A stretch of DNA of 64,000 nt, taken from positions 1 to 64,000 of the forward strand of contig JAJFGK010000099.1 of assembly GCA_021776195.1 (NCBI GenBank), read 5' to 3'. A program made the position numbers and the translations under genes. Below the pieces are notes generated by a model. That model saw nothing but the letters and a program-made list of their open reading frames with translations. It did not search any database and was not told where the DNA came from. The DNA is from Kiloniellaceae bacterium (GTDB taxonomy: Bacteria > Pseudomonadota > Alphaproteobacteria > Kiloniellales > Kiloniellaceae). Shown here one piece after another: positions 33,882 to 41,496 of the stretch. Each line of letters begins with the position of its first letter. The stretch's first letter is position 1.

Positions 33882-36299
33882 TCAAGTGGATAACCGCCGC
33901 TTGAGCCCTTCGGGGTCATAGGGCGCCCGGGTGAGCAGCCGGGCCGGGCGCCAGTCGCCGACGATGGGTATCTGGTACGCGGTCTCGCCATCGAGCGCAT
34001 CGGTTTCGACATAGCCGAGTGCCAGGCTCTTTTTGACCGCGAACCCGTAGCCGCCCGATGTCACCTCCCCCACGACCCGGTCGCCGAGCCGGATCGGTTC
34101 GCTGCCGAACGCGTCGTGCTCGGCATCCACCTCGAAGCAGGCGAGCCGCACCCGGGGCCTTTCCGTCGCCATCAAGGCGAGGGCATCGCGTCCGACGAAA
34201 TCACCCTTGTCGAGCGCGACGAAGCGATCCAGACCCGCTTCGAAGGGCGTGTAATCGCGCGAGTATTCGGTGAACCAGCTTCCGTAGCCCTTCTCCAGCC
34301 GCAGGCTGTTCTGCGCCAGGGAGCCGGCAAAGCCAACGCCGGTCGCTGATGCCACCTCGCACATACGGTCGTAAACCGCGCCATAACCTTCGGCCGGCAG
34401 GTAGACCTCGTAGCCGGCCTCGCCGGTATAGGAAATCCGGATGACCTCCGCTGGAAGCCCCGCGCAGATGACGCGGCGCTGCGCGAAGAGCGTCAAAGCC
34501 TCGCCTGACCAGTCGTCCCCGCAGAGTGCGGCCATGAAGACATGGGCCTTCGGACCCGACACCGAAAAGCCCGCGAGCGCATCGGACAGGTCCGTGAGCT
34601 CGACACCTTCGCTCGGCAGGTGCGCGTCGAAGCGCCGGCGATGAAAGAGCCGGGCCGAGCCCGAGCCCACGAGCAGGAAGTCGTCGGGGCCCAGACAGGT
34701 GACGGTGAAGTCCGCGATCAGATGTCCGCCAGCGTCGACCATCGGCGCGAGCGCCGCCCTGCCGGGCCGCGGCAGCCGGCTGGCGACCAGACGATCGAGC
34801 CACGGCGCGACACCCGGCCCGCTGACCCGGTACTTCGCGTAGGCCGAGGTATCGATGATCCCGCCCTGCTCGCGCAGCGTGAGGCATTCGCGCTCGGCGG
34901 GCCCGAACCATGCGGCGCGCCGGTAGGCAAAACCGGGTTCCCGCTCGGCGGCGCTGGCGGCGAAGTAGAGCGGGTTTTCCCAGCCATAGGAAACGCCGAA
35001 GACGGCGCCCTGCTCGCACTGCCGGGCGTAGTTCTCGCGAACCCGGTGGGGCCGACCGGACTCCATCACCTCATAAGGGTAGTGAACGCGAAAGCGCGTC
35101 GCGTTGTTCTCCAGGGTGCGCGCCAGGACTTGCCCGGCGGTGAAGTAGTCGCCGAAGCGCGCCACGTCGAGCGAGGGGAGATCGAATTCGGGCTCGCCAT
35201 GGACGATCCATTCGGCCGCCGTCTTGCCGAGCCCGCCGCCCTGGGCGATGCCCGTCATGATGCCGGTCGCGCAGTGATAATTGCGCAAGCCCGGGACCGG
35301 ACCGAGCAGGCCGACGGTGTCGGGCGACCAGATCATGGGGCCGTTCACGACCCGTTTTACGCCCGCTTGTGCGAGCGCGGGAACCCGCGCCGTGGCACGC
35401 TGCAGGTTCTCCGAGATGCGGTCGAGGTCTTCCGGCAGCAGCTCCTGGCCGAAGTCGAGCGGCGTCCCCTCGACGGCCCAGGGCTTGCCCTGGCGCTCGT
35501 AAGCGCCGACCAGCAGGCCCTCGCCCTCCTGGCGCATATAGTACTCGGCGTCGCGGTCGCTGATCCCGGGGAGCTCGCGGTCAAGGGCGGCGATCTCGGG
35601 GATCGTCTCGGTCACCAGATACTGGTGCTCCATGGGCTGCAACGGCAGCTCCAGCCCGGCCAGGCGAGCCACCTCCCGGCCCCAGAGTCCGGCGGCGTTG
35701 ACGACATGCTCGGCATGGACCGTGCCCTGCTCGGTGACGACCTCCCAGGTGCCGTCCGGGCGCGGCTCGGTTGCCAGCACCGGACAGAAACGCACCACCT
35801 CGGCGCCGGCATTGCGGGCGCCCATGGCCAGGGCACGGGTCACCCCGCTCGGATCGAGATGGCCCTCGTCGGGCTGAAACCAGGCTCCGAGCAGCCTGGA
35901 GGCATCGATCAGGGGGTGCAGCTCGGCGATGCGCTTCGGCGGCACGAACTCGAAGGCGAAGCCCAGGGTGGCGGCCTTCGCCTCCATGATCTTGAGCTGA
36001 TCCATCCGCTCGGGCCGCTCGGCAAGGTAGAGCCCGCCCGTGGTGTGGATACCGCAGGCCTGGCCGGTTTCCGCTTCCAGGCCGCGGTAGCACTGCATCG
36101 AATAGTGGTTCAGCCGGGCCATGTTGGTATCGTCGTGGAGCACGCCGAACCCCGCCGCCGCGTGCCAGGTCGAGCCCGAGGTGAGTTCGTTCCGCTCGAT
36201 CAGCAACACGTCCGTCCAACCGAGCTTGGTCAGGTGATAGAGCGTCGAACAGCCGACGATCCCGCCGCCGATGACGACGACGCGCGCGCTCGATCTCAT
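33882..36299 (-). CDS. Dimethylglycine/sarcosine dehydrogenase-like flavoprotein with GcvT domain
   Basis: The 805-residue enzyme has an N-terminal FAD domain (VVVIGGGIVGCSTLYHL) with the covalent-FAD histidine in GSTWHAAAGFG. A C-terminal aminomethyltransferase-like half binds tetrahydrofolate (ENPLYFAASAAE, GIIDTSAYAKYRVSGPG, ISYTGEAGYEVYLP, VTSGGYGFAVKKSLALGYV). The family oxidatively demethylates N-methylated glycines and passes the one-carbon unit to folate. The start is ATG 36299, overlapping the M24 stop (ATGA). The IS1595-type element inserted near its end: the last codons now read K-R-R-L-S-T-stop inside the inverted repeat; before insertion they read K-L-R-S-stop. Confidence 0.9.
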   Translation of the reverse strand: MRSSARVVVIGGGIVGCSTLYHLTKLGWTDVLLIERNELTSGSTWHAAAGFGVLHDDTNMARLNHYSMQCYRGLEAETGQACGIHTTGGLYLAERPERMDQLKIMEAKAATLGFAFEFVPPKRIAELHPLIDASRLLGAWFQPDEGHLDPSGVTRALAMGARNAGAEVVRFCPVLATEPRPDGTWEVVTEQGTVHAEHVVNAAGLWGREVARLAGLELPLQPMEHQYLVTETIPEIAALDRELPGISDRDAEYYMRQEGEGLLVGAYERQGKPWAVEGTPLDFGQELLPEDLDRISENLQRATARVPALAQAGVKRVVNGPMIWSPDTVGLLGPVPGLRNYHCATGIMTGIAQGGGLGKTAAEWIVHGEPEFDLPSLDVARFGDYFTAGQVLARTLENNATRFRVHYPYEVMESGRPHRVRENYARQCEQGAVFGVSYGWENPLYFAASAAEREPGFAYRRAAWFGPAERECLTLREQGGIIDTSAYAKYRVSGPGVAPWLDRLVASRLPRPGRAALAPMVDAGGHLIADFTVTCLGPDDFLLVGSGSARLFHRRRFDAHLPSEGVELTDLSDALAGFSVSGPKAHVFMAALCGDDWSGEALTLFAQRRVICAGLPAEVIRISYTGEAGYEVYLPAEGYGAVYDRMCEVASATGVGFAGSLAQNSLRLEKGYGSWFTEYSRDYTPFEAGLDRFVALDKGDFVGRDALALMATERPRVRLACFEVDAEHDAFGSEPIRLGDRVVGEVTSGGYGFAVKKSLALGYVETDALDGETAYQIPIVGDWRPARLLTRAPYDPEGLKRRLST
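33899..33906. repeat. Right target-site duplication of the IS1595-type element
   Basis: GCTTGAGC follows the right inverted repeat directly and equals the left copy at 31840-31847. On the minus strand these bases are part of the Leu-Lys codons near the end of the dehydrogenase gene. Confidence 0.92.
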
Positions 36300-37561
36300 A
36301 GCAACTTCTCTTCGTAGGGGTAGGTGCAGAGGCGCTCGCAGCCATCCTTGGTGATGAGGACCTGGTCCTCGAGCTTGACACCGAAGGGCGCGCCCTCCTT
36401 GCCGGCGTAGCATTCGAAGCAGAGCACCGTGTTCTCCTCGATCTCGAGATCGGGCGCGGTCGCGCCGGCCTCGTAGAGATAGGGAATGCCGGGGCTCTCG
36501 TCCTCGAGGCCCGCCGGGTGCGCCATGGAACAGTAGCGCTGCTTCTTGTAGGCATCGGGCAGCGCCGGCGCCGCGCGCGCGAACTGCTCGAAGCCGATGC
36601 CGGGTTTAGCCAACTCCAGCATGCCGGTGACGCAGTCGTAGGCGACCCGGTAGGCCTCCTTTTGCTCCGGCGTCGCCCGGTCGCCGCAAAGGAAGGTGCG
36701 GGACACATCGATGACATAGCCCTCATAGCCGTTGGCATCGGTATCGACGCCGACCAGATCGCCCGGCTGCAGGCACTTGTCGGTGGCTTCCTGGAGCCAG
36801 GGGTTGGTGTTGCGGCCCGACGCGACCAGGCGCGTGAAGAGAAACTCGCCATGATGACGGATCAGCGAATCCGAAAGCGTCGCGAGCAGGTCGATCTCGC
36901 GGATACCGGGACGGATTGCCTGCGCGAAGTCGTGCAGGATGGCATCGCCGATGGCGCCATTGATCCGGAAAAGCGCGACCTCCTCGGGGGTCTTCACGCG
37001 CCGCGCGTCGGCACAGGCAGGCCAGGCATCGACCACGCGAATGCCGGCCTCGCTCAGCGCCGCGAAGCCGGTCGGGTCCAGCTTGTCGATCGCCAGGGGC
37101 TCGCCCGCCACGCCGAGCTCGCCCATGATCGCCGCGACCTGCTCGGCCCATCGGCGGGCGGCGTCGGTGGCGCGCGAGCCGGCCCACTGCCAGCTCACCG
37201 CCGTGCGAACCTGGGCGACCCGGCGCGCCGCGATATGTTCCGCCGTCACGAACTCGCACATCACCGGTTCGCCCGTGGCCGGCACGACGGCGTAGCGCTC
37301 GAGCGTGCTTCCGGTCCAGACCGCCATGAGATCGGTCCCGGTGGCGTAGCGGATATTGGCCGCGTTGTAGAGCAGCGCGACGGCGATGCCGTGGCGCTTC
37401 ATGGCCTGCTGCAGCCGCGCCAGCCGTTCCCGGCGCAGGCGCGAATGGTCGATGTCCTCGCGCCGCGGCACCGTGAGCCGCTGCGGAAAGGGCCCGGCCG
37501 GTCTTTCGATTCCCGGTTCACCAACTGCCATGCTTTCCACCGCCATGCTTCCCACTGCCAT
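36296..37561 (-). CDS. M24 (pita-bread) metallohydrolase-like protein, DddP-like
   Basis: The 421-residue protein has the creatinase/aminopeptidase fold with all five metal ligands visible: Asp pair in GVDTDANGYEGYVIDVSRTFLCGD, His in YCSMAHPAGLEDE, Glu in TVLCFECYAGKEG and Glu in GVKLEDQVLITKDG. The segments RNTNPWLQEATDKCLQPGDLVG and IDVSRTFLCGDRATPEQKEAY closely resemble DddP, an M24 protein that cleaves dimethylsulfoniopropionate; the same fold includes creatinase. In this operon an N-methyl substrate is equally possible. I take ATG 37561, behind GGAAGGGGA; three in-frame ATGs are repeated there. It is coupled to the dehydrogenase gene. Confidence 0.8.
   Translation of the reverse strand: MAVGSMAVESMAVGEPGIERPAGPFPQRLTVPRREDIDHSRLRRERLARLQQAMKRHGIAVALLYNAANIRYATGTDLMAVWTGSTLERYAVVPATGEPVMCEFVTAEHIAARRVAQVRTAVSWQWAGSRATDAARRWAEQVAAIMGELGVAGEPLAIDKLDPTGFAALSEAGIRVVDAWPACADARRVKTPEEVALFRINGAIGDAILHDFAQAIRPGIREIDLLATLSDSLIRHHGEFLFTRLVASGRNTNPWLQEATDKCLQPGDLVGVDTDANGYEGYVIDVSRTFLCGDRATPEQKEAYRVAYDCVTGMLELAKPGIGFEQFARAAPALPDAYKKQRYCSMAHPAGLEDESPGIPYLYEAGATAPDLEIEENTVLCFECYAGKEGAPFGVKLEDQVLITKDGCERLCTYPYEEKLL
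37517..37561 (-). repeat. Three tandem 15-bp repeats at the M24 gene start
   Basis: On the minus strand the units are ATGGCAGTGGGAAGC, ATGGCGGTGGAAAGC and ATGGCAGTTGGTGAA. Each begins with an in-frame ATG, so the N-terminus reads MAVGS-MAVES-MAVGE. The first unit is the one next to the ribosome binding site. Confidence 0.85.
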
Positions 37562-37596
37562 ACTGGGCGTCCCCTTCCAAACCGTGACCGAACCGT

Positions 37597-39129
37597 TCAA
37601 TCGAGCGGTGCCCCGCCCGCTTCCGTCCGCCGCGCCACAAAGGCATCGAGCGCCTCGCGGCGGTCGGCCGGAAGCGATGGCGGCTCGTAGTCGTCCAGTG
37701 CCCGCCGGTAATGCGTGTTGGCGCGCCGCGCCGCATCCGGCGCCCCCTCGGCCGACCACTGCTCGAAGCCCTTGCCCTCGAACACCAGCGGTCGATAGAA
37801 GGCGCTCTCGTAGGCCGCCAGGGTCTGCGGGGTGGCGAAGTAGTGCCCGCCGGGGCCTACCTCGGCAATTTCATCGAAGGACAGGGTCTGCTCGCTGACC
37901 TCGACCGGTTCGAGGTAGGCGCAGATCGCCTGCAGCATATCGACGTCGAGAACGAACTTTTCGAAAGACGCGCAGAGCCCGGTCTCCAGCCAACCGGCGG
38001 CGTGCATCATCACCTGGGTCCCGGCGGTCACGGCGGCCCAGAGCTGGCCTTGCGACTCGTAGCCGGCCTGGGCGTCCGGCGCGTTGGCGTTGGTGAAGCA
38101 GGCGGCGCGGTAGGGCAGGCCGTAGCGCCGGGCGATCTGGGCGCCGATCTGGAGCGCCTTGTTGGATTCCGGGGAGGCGTCGGCGAGCGAGCCGGTGCGC
38201 ATGTCGGCCGGCACCGTCTTCGCGCCGGACACGACCGGCGCGCCGGGGCGAACCAGTTGGGTCAGGACGAGCCCGGCCAGCATCTCCGCATTGGCCAGGG
38301 CGGTGGCCCCGGCGAGCGCGATCGGCATCGAGGCGCCGGCGACGGAAAAGGGCGTGATGATCGGCAACTGACCGAAGCGTGCCAGCTCGATCAGCCCGTC
38401 GGCCATCGCGCCGTCGTACTGCAGCGGGGAATTGGTGTTGATGATCGAGTAGGTCGAGGGGCTGCGGGACAGGCCCTCCAGGTCCAGACCCCGGGCGATG
38501 GCGATCATCTCCAGCACGTCGAGGACCCGCTGGCGCGAATGGCAAAAAACGTAGGGCACCTTGTCTGAGAGGGCGAGCATCGTGCGTGTCGATTCCAGGT
38601 GCCGCAGGGGGACAGGAACATCCATCGGCTCGACCGGAGAGCCGGCGAGCAGGTGGATGACATTGAAGTACTGCGCGAGCCGGATGAAGTCGGCGAAGTC
38701 GGCCAGGGTCCCGGGACGCCGGCCGCGCTCCAGATCGCTGCAGTTCGGCGGCCCGAGGACGGTGGCGAAGGCGAGCCGGTTGCCCCCGATGGTGACGGCG
38801 TGGGCGGGGTTGTAGGGCGTCAGCACGACGCTGCGCCCCACGGTCCCAAGCGCGGCCTCCACCATCTCCGCGGCGATGCGAATCCGCCCGCCGTCTGCCA
38901 CGGGCGCCCCGGCGGCGCGGAAGCGGTCCAGCGCCGCCGAACTGTGGAAGACCACGCCGATCTCTTCGAGGATGCGCAGTGACTGCCGGTGGATCGCCTC
39001 GACCTCGTCGGCCGAGAGCAGGTCGAGGGGGCGATAGCGGTTCTCGGGCTGTCCCCAGGCACGTTGGTGGATCCTGCCGCGGTCCCGCCGGGGTCGTCGC
39101 GCACGCCGGGGCTCGATGCCGTCCGCCAT
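37597..39129 (-). CDS. Trimethylamine methyltransferase (MttB) family protein, non-pyrrolysine
   Basis: The 510-residue protein matches the MttB superfamily: NRYRPLDLLSADEVEAIHRQSLRILEEIGV, GPPNCSDLERGRRPGTLADFADFIRLAQ, SPLQYDGAMADGLIELARFGQLPIITPFSVAGA and TSY-like C-terminal barrel segments. The frame contains no in-frame TAG, so it is the non-pyrrolysine type such as MtgB or MtpB, which demethylate glycine betaine or proline betaine to a corrinoid protein. No corrinoid protein or corrinoid-reactivating gene is in the window. The start ATG 39129 comes directly after a triplicated stop/start junction with the dioxygenase gene. The substrate is probably a betaine (inference). Confidence 0.88.
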   Translation of the reverse strand: MADGIEPRRARRPRRDRGRIHQRAWGQPENRYRPLDLLSADEVEAIHRQSLRILEEIGVVFHSSAALDRFRAAGAPVADGGRIRIAAEMVEAALGTVGRSVVLTPYNPAHAVTIGGNRLAFATVLGPPNCSDLERGRRPGTLADFADFIRLAQYFNVIHLLAGSPVEPMDVPVPLRHLESTRTMLALSDKVPYVFCHSRQRVLDVLEMIAIARGLDLEGLSRSPSTYSIINTNSPLQYDGAMADGLIELARFGQLPIITPFSVAGASMPIALAGATALANAEMLAGLVLTQLVRPGAPVVSGAKTVPADMRTGSLADASPESNKALQIGAQIARRYGLPYRAACFTNANAPDAQAGYESQGQLWAAVTAGTQVMMHAAGWLETGLCASFEKFVLDVDMLQAICAYLEPVEVSEQTLSFDEIAEVGPGGHYFATPQTLAAYESAFYRPLVFEGKGFEQWSAEGAPDAARRANTHYRRALDDYEPPSLPADRREALDAFVARRTEAGGAPLD

Positions 39130-39168
39130 TCTAAGGGGCCGCCACTTTACGGGTCCGCCATTCTATGG
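39121..39168 (-). repeat. Triplicated stop/start junction between dioxygenase and MttB genes
   Basis: On the minus strand the three 16-base units are CCATAGAATGGCGGAC, CCGTAAAGTGGCGGCC and CCTTAGAATGGCGGAC. Each contains a stop codon, one base and a start codon. The first holds the dioxygenase stop (TAG) and the third the MttB start. The middle section reads as two four-codon mini-frames, ATG-GCG-GAC-CCG-TAA and GTG-GCG-GCC-CCT-TAG. Confidence 0.9.
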
Positions 39169-39963
39169 GTCCGGGGGGGCGGTCGGCCCGAACAGCTTGC
39201 GCCGTGTCGCCGGGTCCATCCGCACGCCGGGCCGGTCTTCGTAGGAGAGCACCAGGGACACCCGCGGCGACGGGCCTTCCACGGGCGCGACGCGGTGAAG
39301 TGTGTAGCGCCCATAGATGATGGTGAAGGAACCGCGCTTCGGAAAGCGCTGTTCCACGCGATCGGAGCGCCCCAGCAGCACATCGCGCACCGCGTCGAAG
39401 GCCGGGTCGTCGTCGCTGCGCAGGCGGGGCACGCATTCGAAGGCGCCGCCCGCCTCGGTCTCGCCGAGATTCAAGATCGTCGAGAACAGCGCCTGGTCGA
39501 AGTGCCAGGCGAGCCCGCCGCCGGTCTTGTAGGCCTGGACCACCAGCGCGTTGGACGGGTCGTCGTGCAGATAGAGTTCCGCATGGCCGGTCACGTCGGC
39601 GACAAAACGGCGCAGCGGCGGCCAGACATAGAGCGCGTCGAGCGCGGTGCCGCGCATCTGGTGATAGGCGATCCCGTAGCGGTCGGTCTTGCCGAGGATC
39701 CGGTAGGGATGGTCTGCTGGCATATCGTCGCCCGGCGGGATGCCGTAGGCCGTGTCCTCGCGCCGCGAGCGGTTGGCCTGCGGCATGAGCGTCTCGATTT
39801 CGCCCGCCAGGCGCGCGCAACCTTCGCCCGTGAGGAATCCTTCCAGGTTCAGCAGCCCGGTTTCGGCGAGCCCCTGGCTGGCCCTCTCGACAATGGCCAG
39901 GTAAGCCGCGCTCTCCGGGCGGTCCAAGGGGTAGGCCGCGAGGTCGACCGGACAGTCCTTCAT
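39163..39963 (-). CDS. Phytanoyl-CoA dioxygenase (PhyH) family 2OG/Fe(II) oxygenase
   Basis: The 266-residue protein has the PhyH iron site, HFD in GGGLAWHFDQALFSTILNL, and the distal His in RYTLHRVAPVEGPSPRVSLVLSYEDRPG, with the Arg that holds 2-oxoglutarate. An N-terminal part LLNLEGFLTGEGCARLAGEIETLMP is typical. PhyH enzymes hydroxylate acyl-CoAs, ectoine, or small amines and betaines. Position suggests it hydroxylates the compound, or an intermediate, degraded by this operon. It overlaps the class V gene by four bases (ATGA) and runs into the triplicated junction with MttB. Confidence 0.87.
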   Translation of the reverse strand: MKDCPVDLAAYPLDRPESAAYLAIVERASQGLAETGLLNLEGFLTGEGCARLAGEIETLMPQANRSRREDTAYGIPPGDDMPADHPYRILGKTDRYGIAYHQMRGTALDALYVWPPLRRFVADVTGHAELYLHDDPSNALVVQAYKTGGGLAWHFDQALFSTILNLGETEAGGAFECVPRLRSDDDPAFDAVRDVLLGRSDRVEQRFPKRGSFTIIYGRYTLHRVAPVEGPSPRVSLVLSYEDRPGVRMDPATRRKLFGPTAPPDP

Positions 39964-41249
39964 GGTCCGTTCCCTTCCCGGCGACCGGTGACGGCCTCGA
40001 GCGTTTCGAGGAAAGCCTCGATCTCGCCCAGGGTGTTGTAGTGGACGGGCCCGACGCGGACCGCACCGCCGCTGTCCTGCACGCCCAGAAGCGCGGCGGC
40101 CTCGATCGCATAGAAGCTGCCGCTCCAGACGAAGACGTTCCGGTGCGCCAGGGCCCGCGCGATATCCGAGGGTGCCTGCCCCTGGACCGTGAAGGCCACC
40201 GTCGGGACCCGCCGGGTGAGCGCTTCCTGGGAGGCGATGCCCAGCAGGCGCAGGCCCGGGATCGCGCGGAGACCGCTGATCAGCCGCAGGGTCAGGGACA
40301 TTTCATAGTCGAACAGGCAATCGAGCGCGGCGCGAAGAAGCTGCCGGCGGCCGCTGAAGTCCGCGTGTCGCGCCACCTGTCCACCGGCCATCGTCTCGCC
40401 GATCCAGGCGAGATACTCCACCGTGGCGGCGAGGCCGGCCAGGCCCTCGTGGTTCTGGGTCCCGGTCTCGAAGCACTGCGGCAGGGCCGACGGCGCGGCA
40501 CGGACCTTGACCGGCTTGAGCCGTTCCATCGCCTCGCGCCGGCCCCAGAGGATCCCGACGTGGGGGCCGAAGAACTTGTAGGCCGAGCAGACCGCGAAGT
40601 CGCAGCCCATGGCCTGCACGTCGGTGATCGCGTGGGGCACTGCCTGCACCGCATCGACGTAGCTCCAGGCGCCGGCCGCGCGAGCCATCGCGCAGATCGC
40701 CGGGATGTCGTTCAGGGTGCCGATGAAGTTGCTGGCCGCGCTGATGCAGACCAGCCGCGTCCGTTCGCTCAGCAATTCCCCGAGCCGGTCGAGATCGAAC
40801 TCGAAGGTTTCCGGCTCGAAGGGCAACCACTTGACCGTCAGTCCCCTCTCTTCCGCCATGAGCAGCCAGGGCGAGACATTGCCGTCATGGTCCATGGTCG
40901 AGAGCACGATTTCATCGCCGGGCGCCAGGCAGGGCCCGATGGCCCGAGAGATTTGAAAAGTGAGGCTCGTCATGTTGGCGCCGAAGACGATCTCGTCGTC
41001 CGAGGGCGCGTTGAGAAGATCGGCCAGGGCCGCGCGGGCCTCGGCCAGGATCTCGCCGGAGGCGCGCGAGGTGCGGAACGACCCGCCGAGATTGGCGTTG
41101 GCCTCCACCAGATAGCGGCTCATGCGGGCGAGGACGACCTGGGGAACCTGGGTGCCGCCGGGATTGTCGAGATAGACCCGCGGAACGCCATCATCGCGGA
41201 GCGCCAGCGCCGGGAACTCCGCGCGGACCGCATCGACGTCGAAGGTCAT
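39960..41249 (-). CDS. Class V aminotransferase-fold PLP enzyme (cysteine desulfurase-like)
   Basis: The 429-residue enzyme has VYLDNPGGTQVPQ at the start, EIVFGANMTSLTFQISRAIG, the PLP Asp in AWSYVDAVQAVPHAITDV and the PLP lysine in CSAYKFFGPHVGILWGRR. It belongs to the cysteine-desulfurase-like or isopenicillin N epimerase-like branch, where C-S lyases, epimerases and EgtE-type enzymes also fall. I see no conserved catalytic cysteine loop that would prove desulfurase activity. The start is ATG 41249. It is the first gene of the leftward operon, divergent from LysR. Confidence 0.85.
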   Translation of the reverse strand: MTFDVDAVRAEFPALALRDDGVPRVYLDNPGGTQVPQVVLARMSRYLVEANANLGGSFRTSRASGEILAEARAALADLLNAPSDDEIVFGANMTSLTFQISRAIGPCLAPGDEIVLSTMDHDGNVSPWLLMAEERGLTVKWLPFEPETFEFDLDRLGELLSERTRLVCISAASNFIGTLNDIPAICAMARAAGAWSYVDAVQAVPHAITDVQAMGCDFAVCSAYKFFGPHVGILWGRREAMERLKPVKVRAAPSALPQCFETGTQNHEGLAGLAATVEYLAWIGETMAGGQVARHADFSGRRQLLRAALDCLFDYEMSLTLRLISGLRAIPGLRLLGIASQEALTRRVPTVAFTVQGQAPSDIARALAHRNVFVWSGSFYAIEAAALLGVQDSGGAVRVGPVHYNTLGEIEAFLETLEAVTGRREGNGP

Positions 41250-41464
41250 GGCGTTTCGCCGCCTCGGTTGGCCCCGGCACCGTGGGCGGGCCACCGAAGA
41301 CGGTGCCGACGCCGGAAATCGGGTCTCAGACCGGTGCACGCCGAACCGGGGCAAGCCTTGCTTGGCCTCATGAACTGTCACCTCTCCAGGGCGTCTCTTC
41401 CATGTCGGTCACCGAGCCTAGCCGCCGCCTGTTTCATGCGTCTAATTCTTATTCTTACGTCTAT

Positions 41465-41483
41465 TCATGAAAATTTTTAATGA
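41465..41483. promoter_or_regulatory. LysR-type binding site candidate (TCAT-N11-ATGA)
   Basis: TCAT at 41465-41468 and ATGA at 41480-41483 form an inverted repeat with eleven bases between, giving the T-N11-A core of LysR boxes. It is inside a short AT-rich stretch between the divergent LysR gene and the class V gene. It covers the in-frame ATG at 41467, which favours ATG 41497 as the LysR start. Confidence 0.55.
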
Positions 41484-41496
41484 TAAGGTGACTCGC

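Larger units (their letters stand above)
31848..33898. mobile_element. IS1595-type element (2051 bp) carrying tRNA-like cargo
   Basis: The ends are 24-base inverted repeats differing at one position. The left copy at 31848-31871 starts GGCGATTATCC; the right copy at 33898-33875, read on the other strand, starts GGCGGTTATCC; both continue ACTTGACAAACCC. Perfect 8-bp duplications flank them. From left to right it holds a short minus-strand frame, a winged-helix-like plus-strand frame, a hairpin, two tRNA-like genes on plus, and the transposase gene on minus. Plain IS1595 members are about 0.7-1.2 kb, so roughly 1 kb here is cargo. The base composition is clearly more AT-rich than the neighbours. 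It inserted into the 3' end of the dehydrogenase gene at 33882-36299. Confidence 0.93.

Noticed and set aside
37517..37561. Short CRISPR-like repeats
   Set aside because: The 15-18-bp repeats here, at 39121 and at 56310 are directly adjacent without spacers and no cas gene is present. They are tandem duplications.
37597..39129. Pyrrolysine use in the MttB-family gene
   Set aside because: The frame has no in-frame TAG and no pyl genes are present. The amber codon in the IS1595-type transposase is therefore also unlikely to be pyrrolysine.
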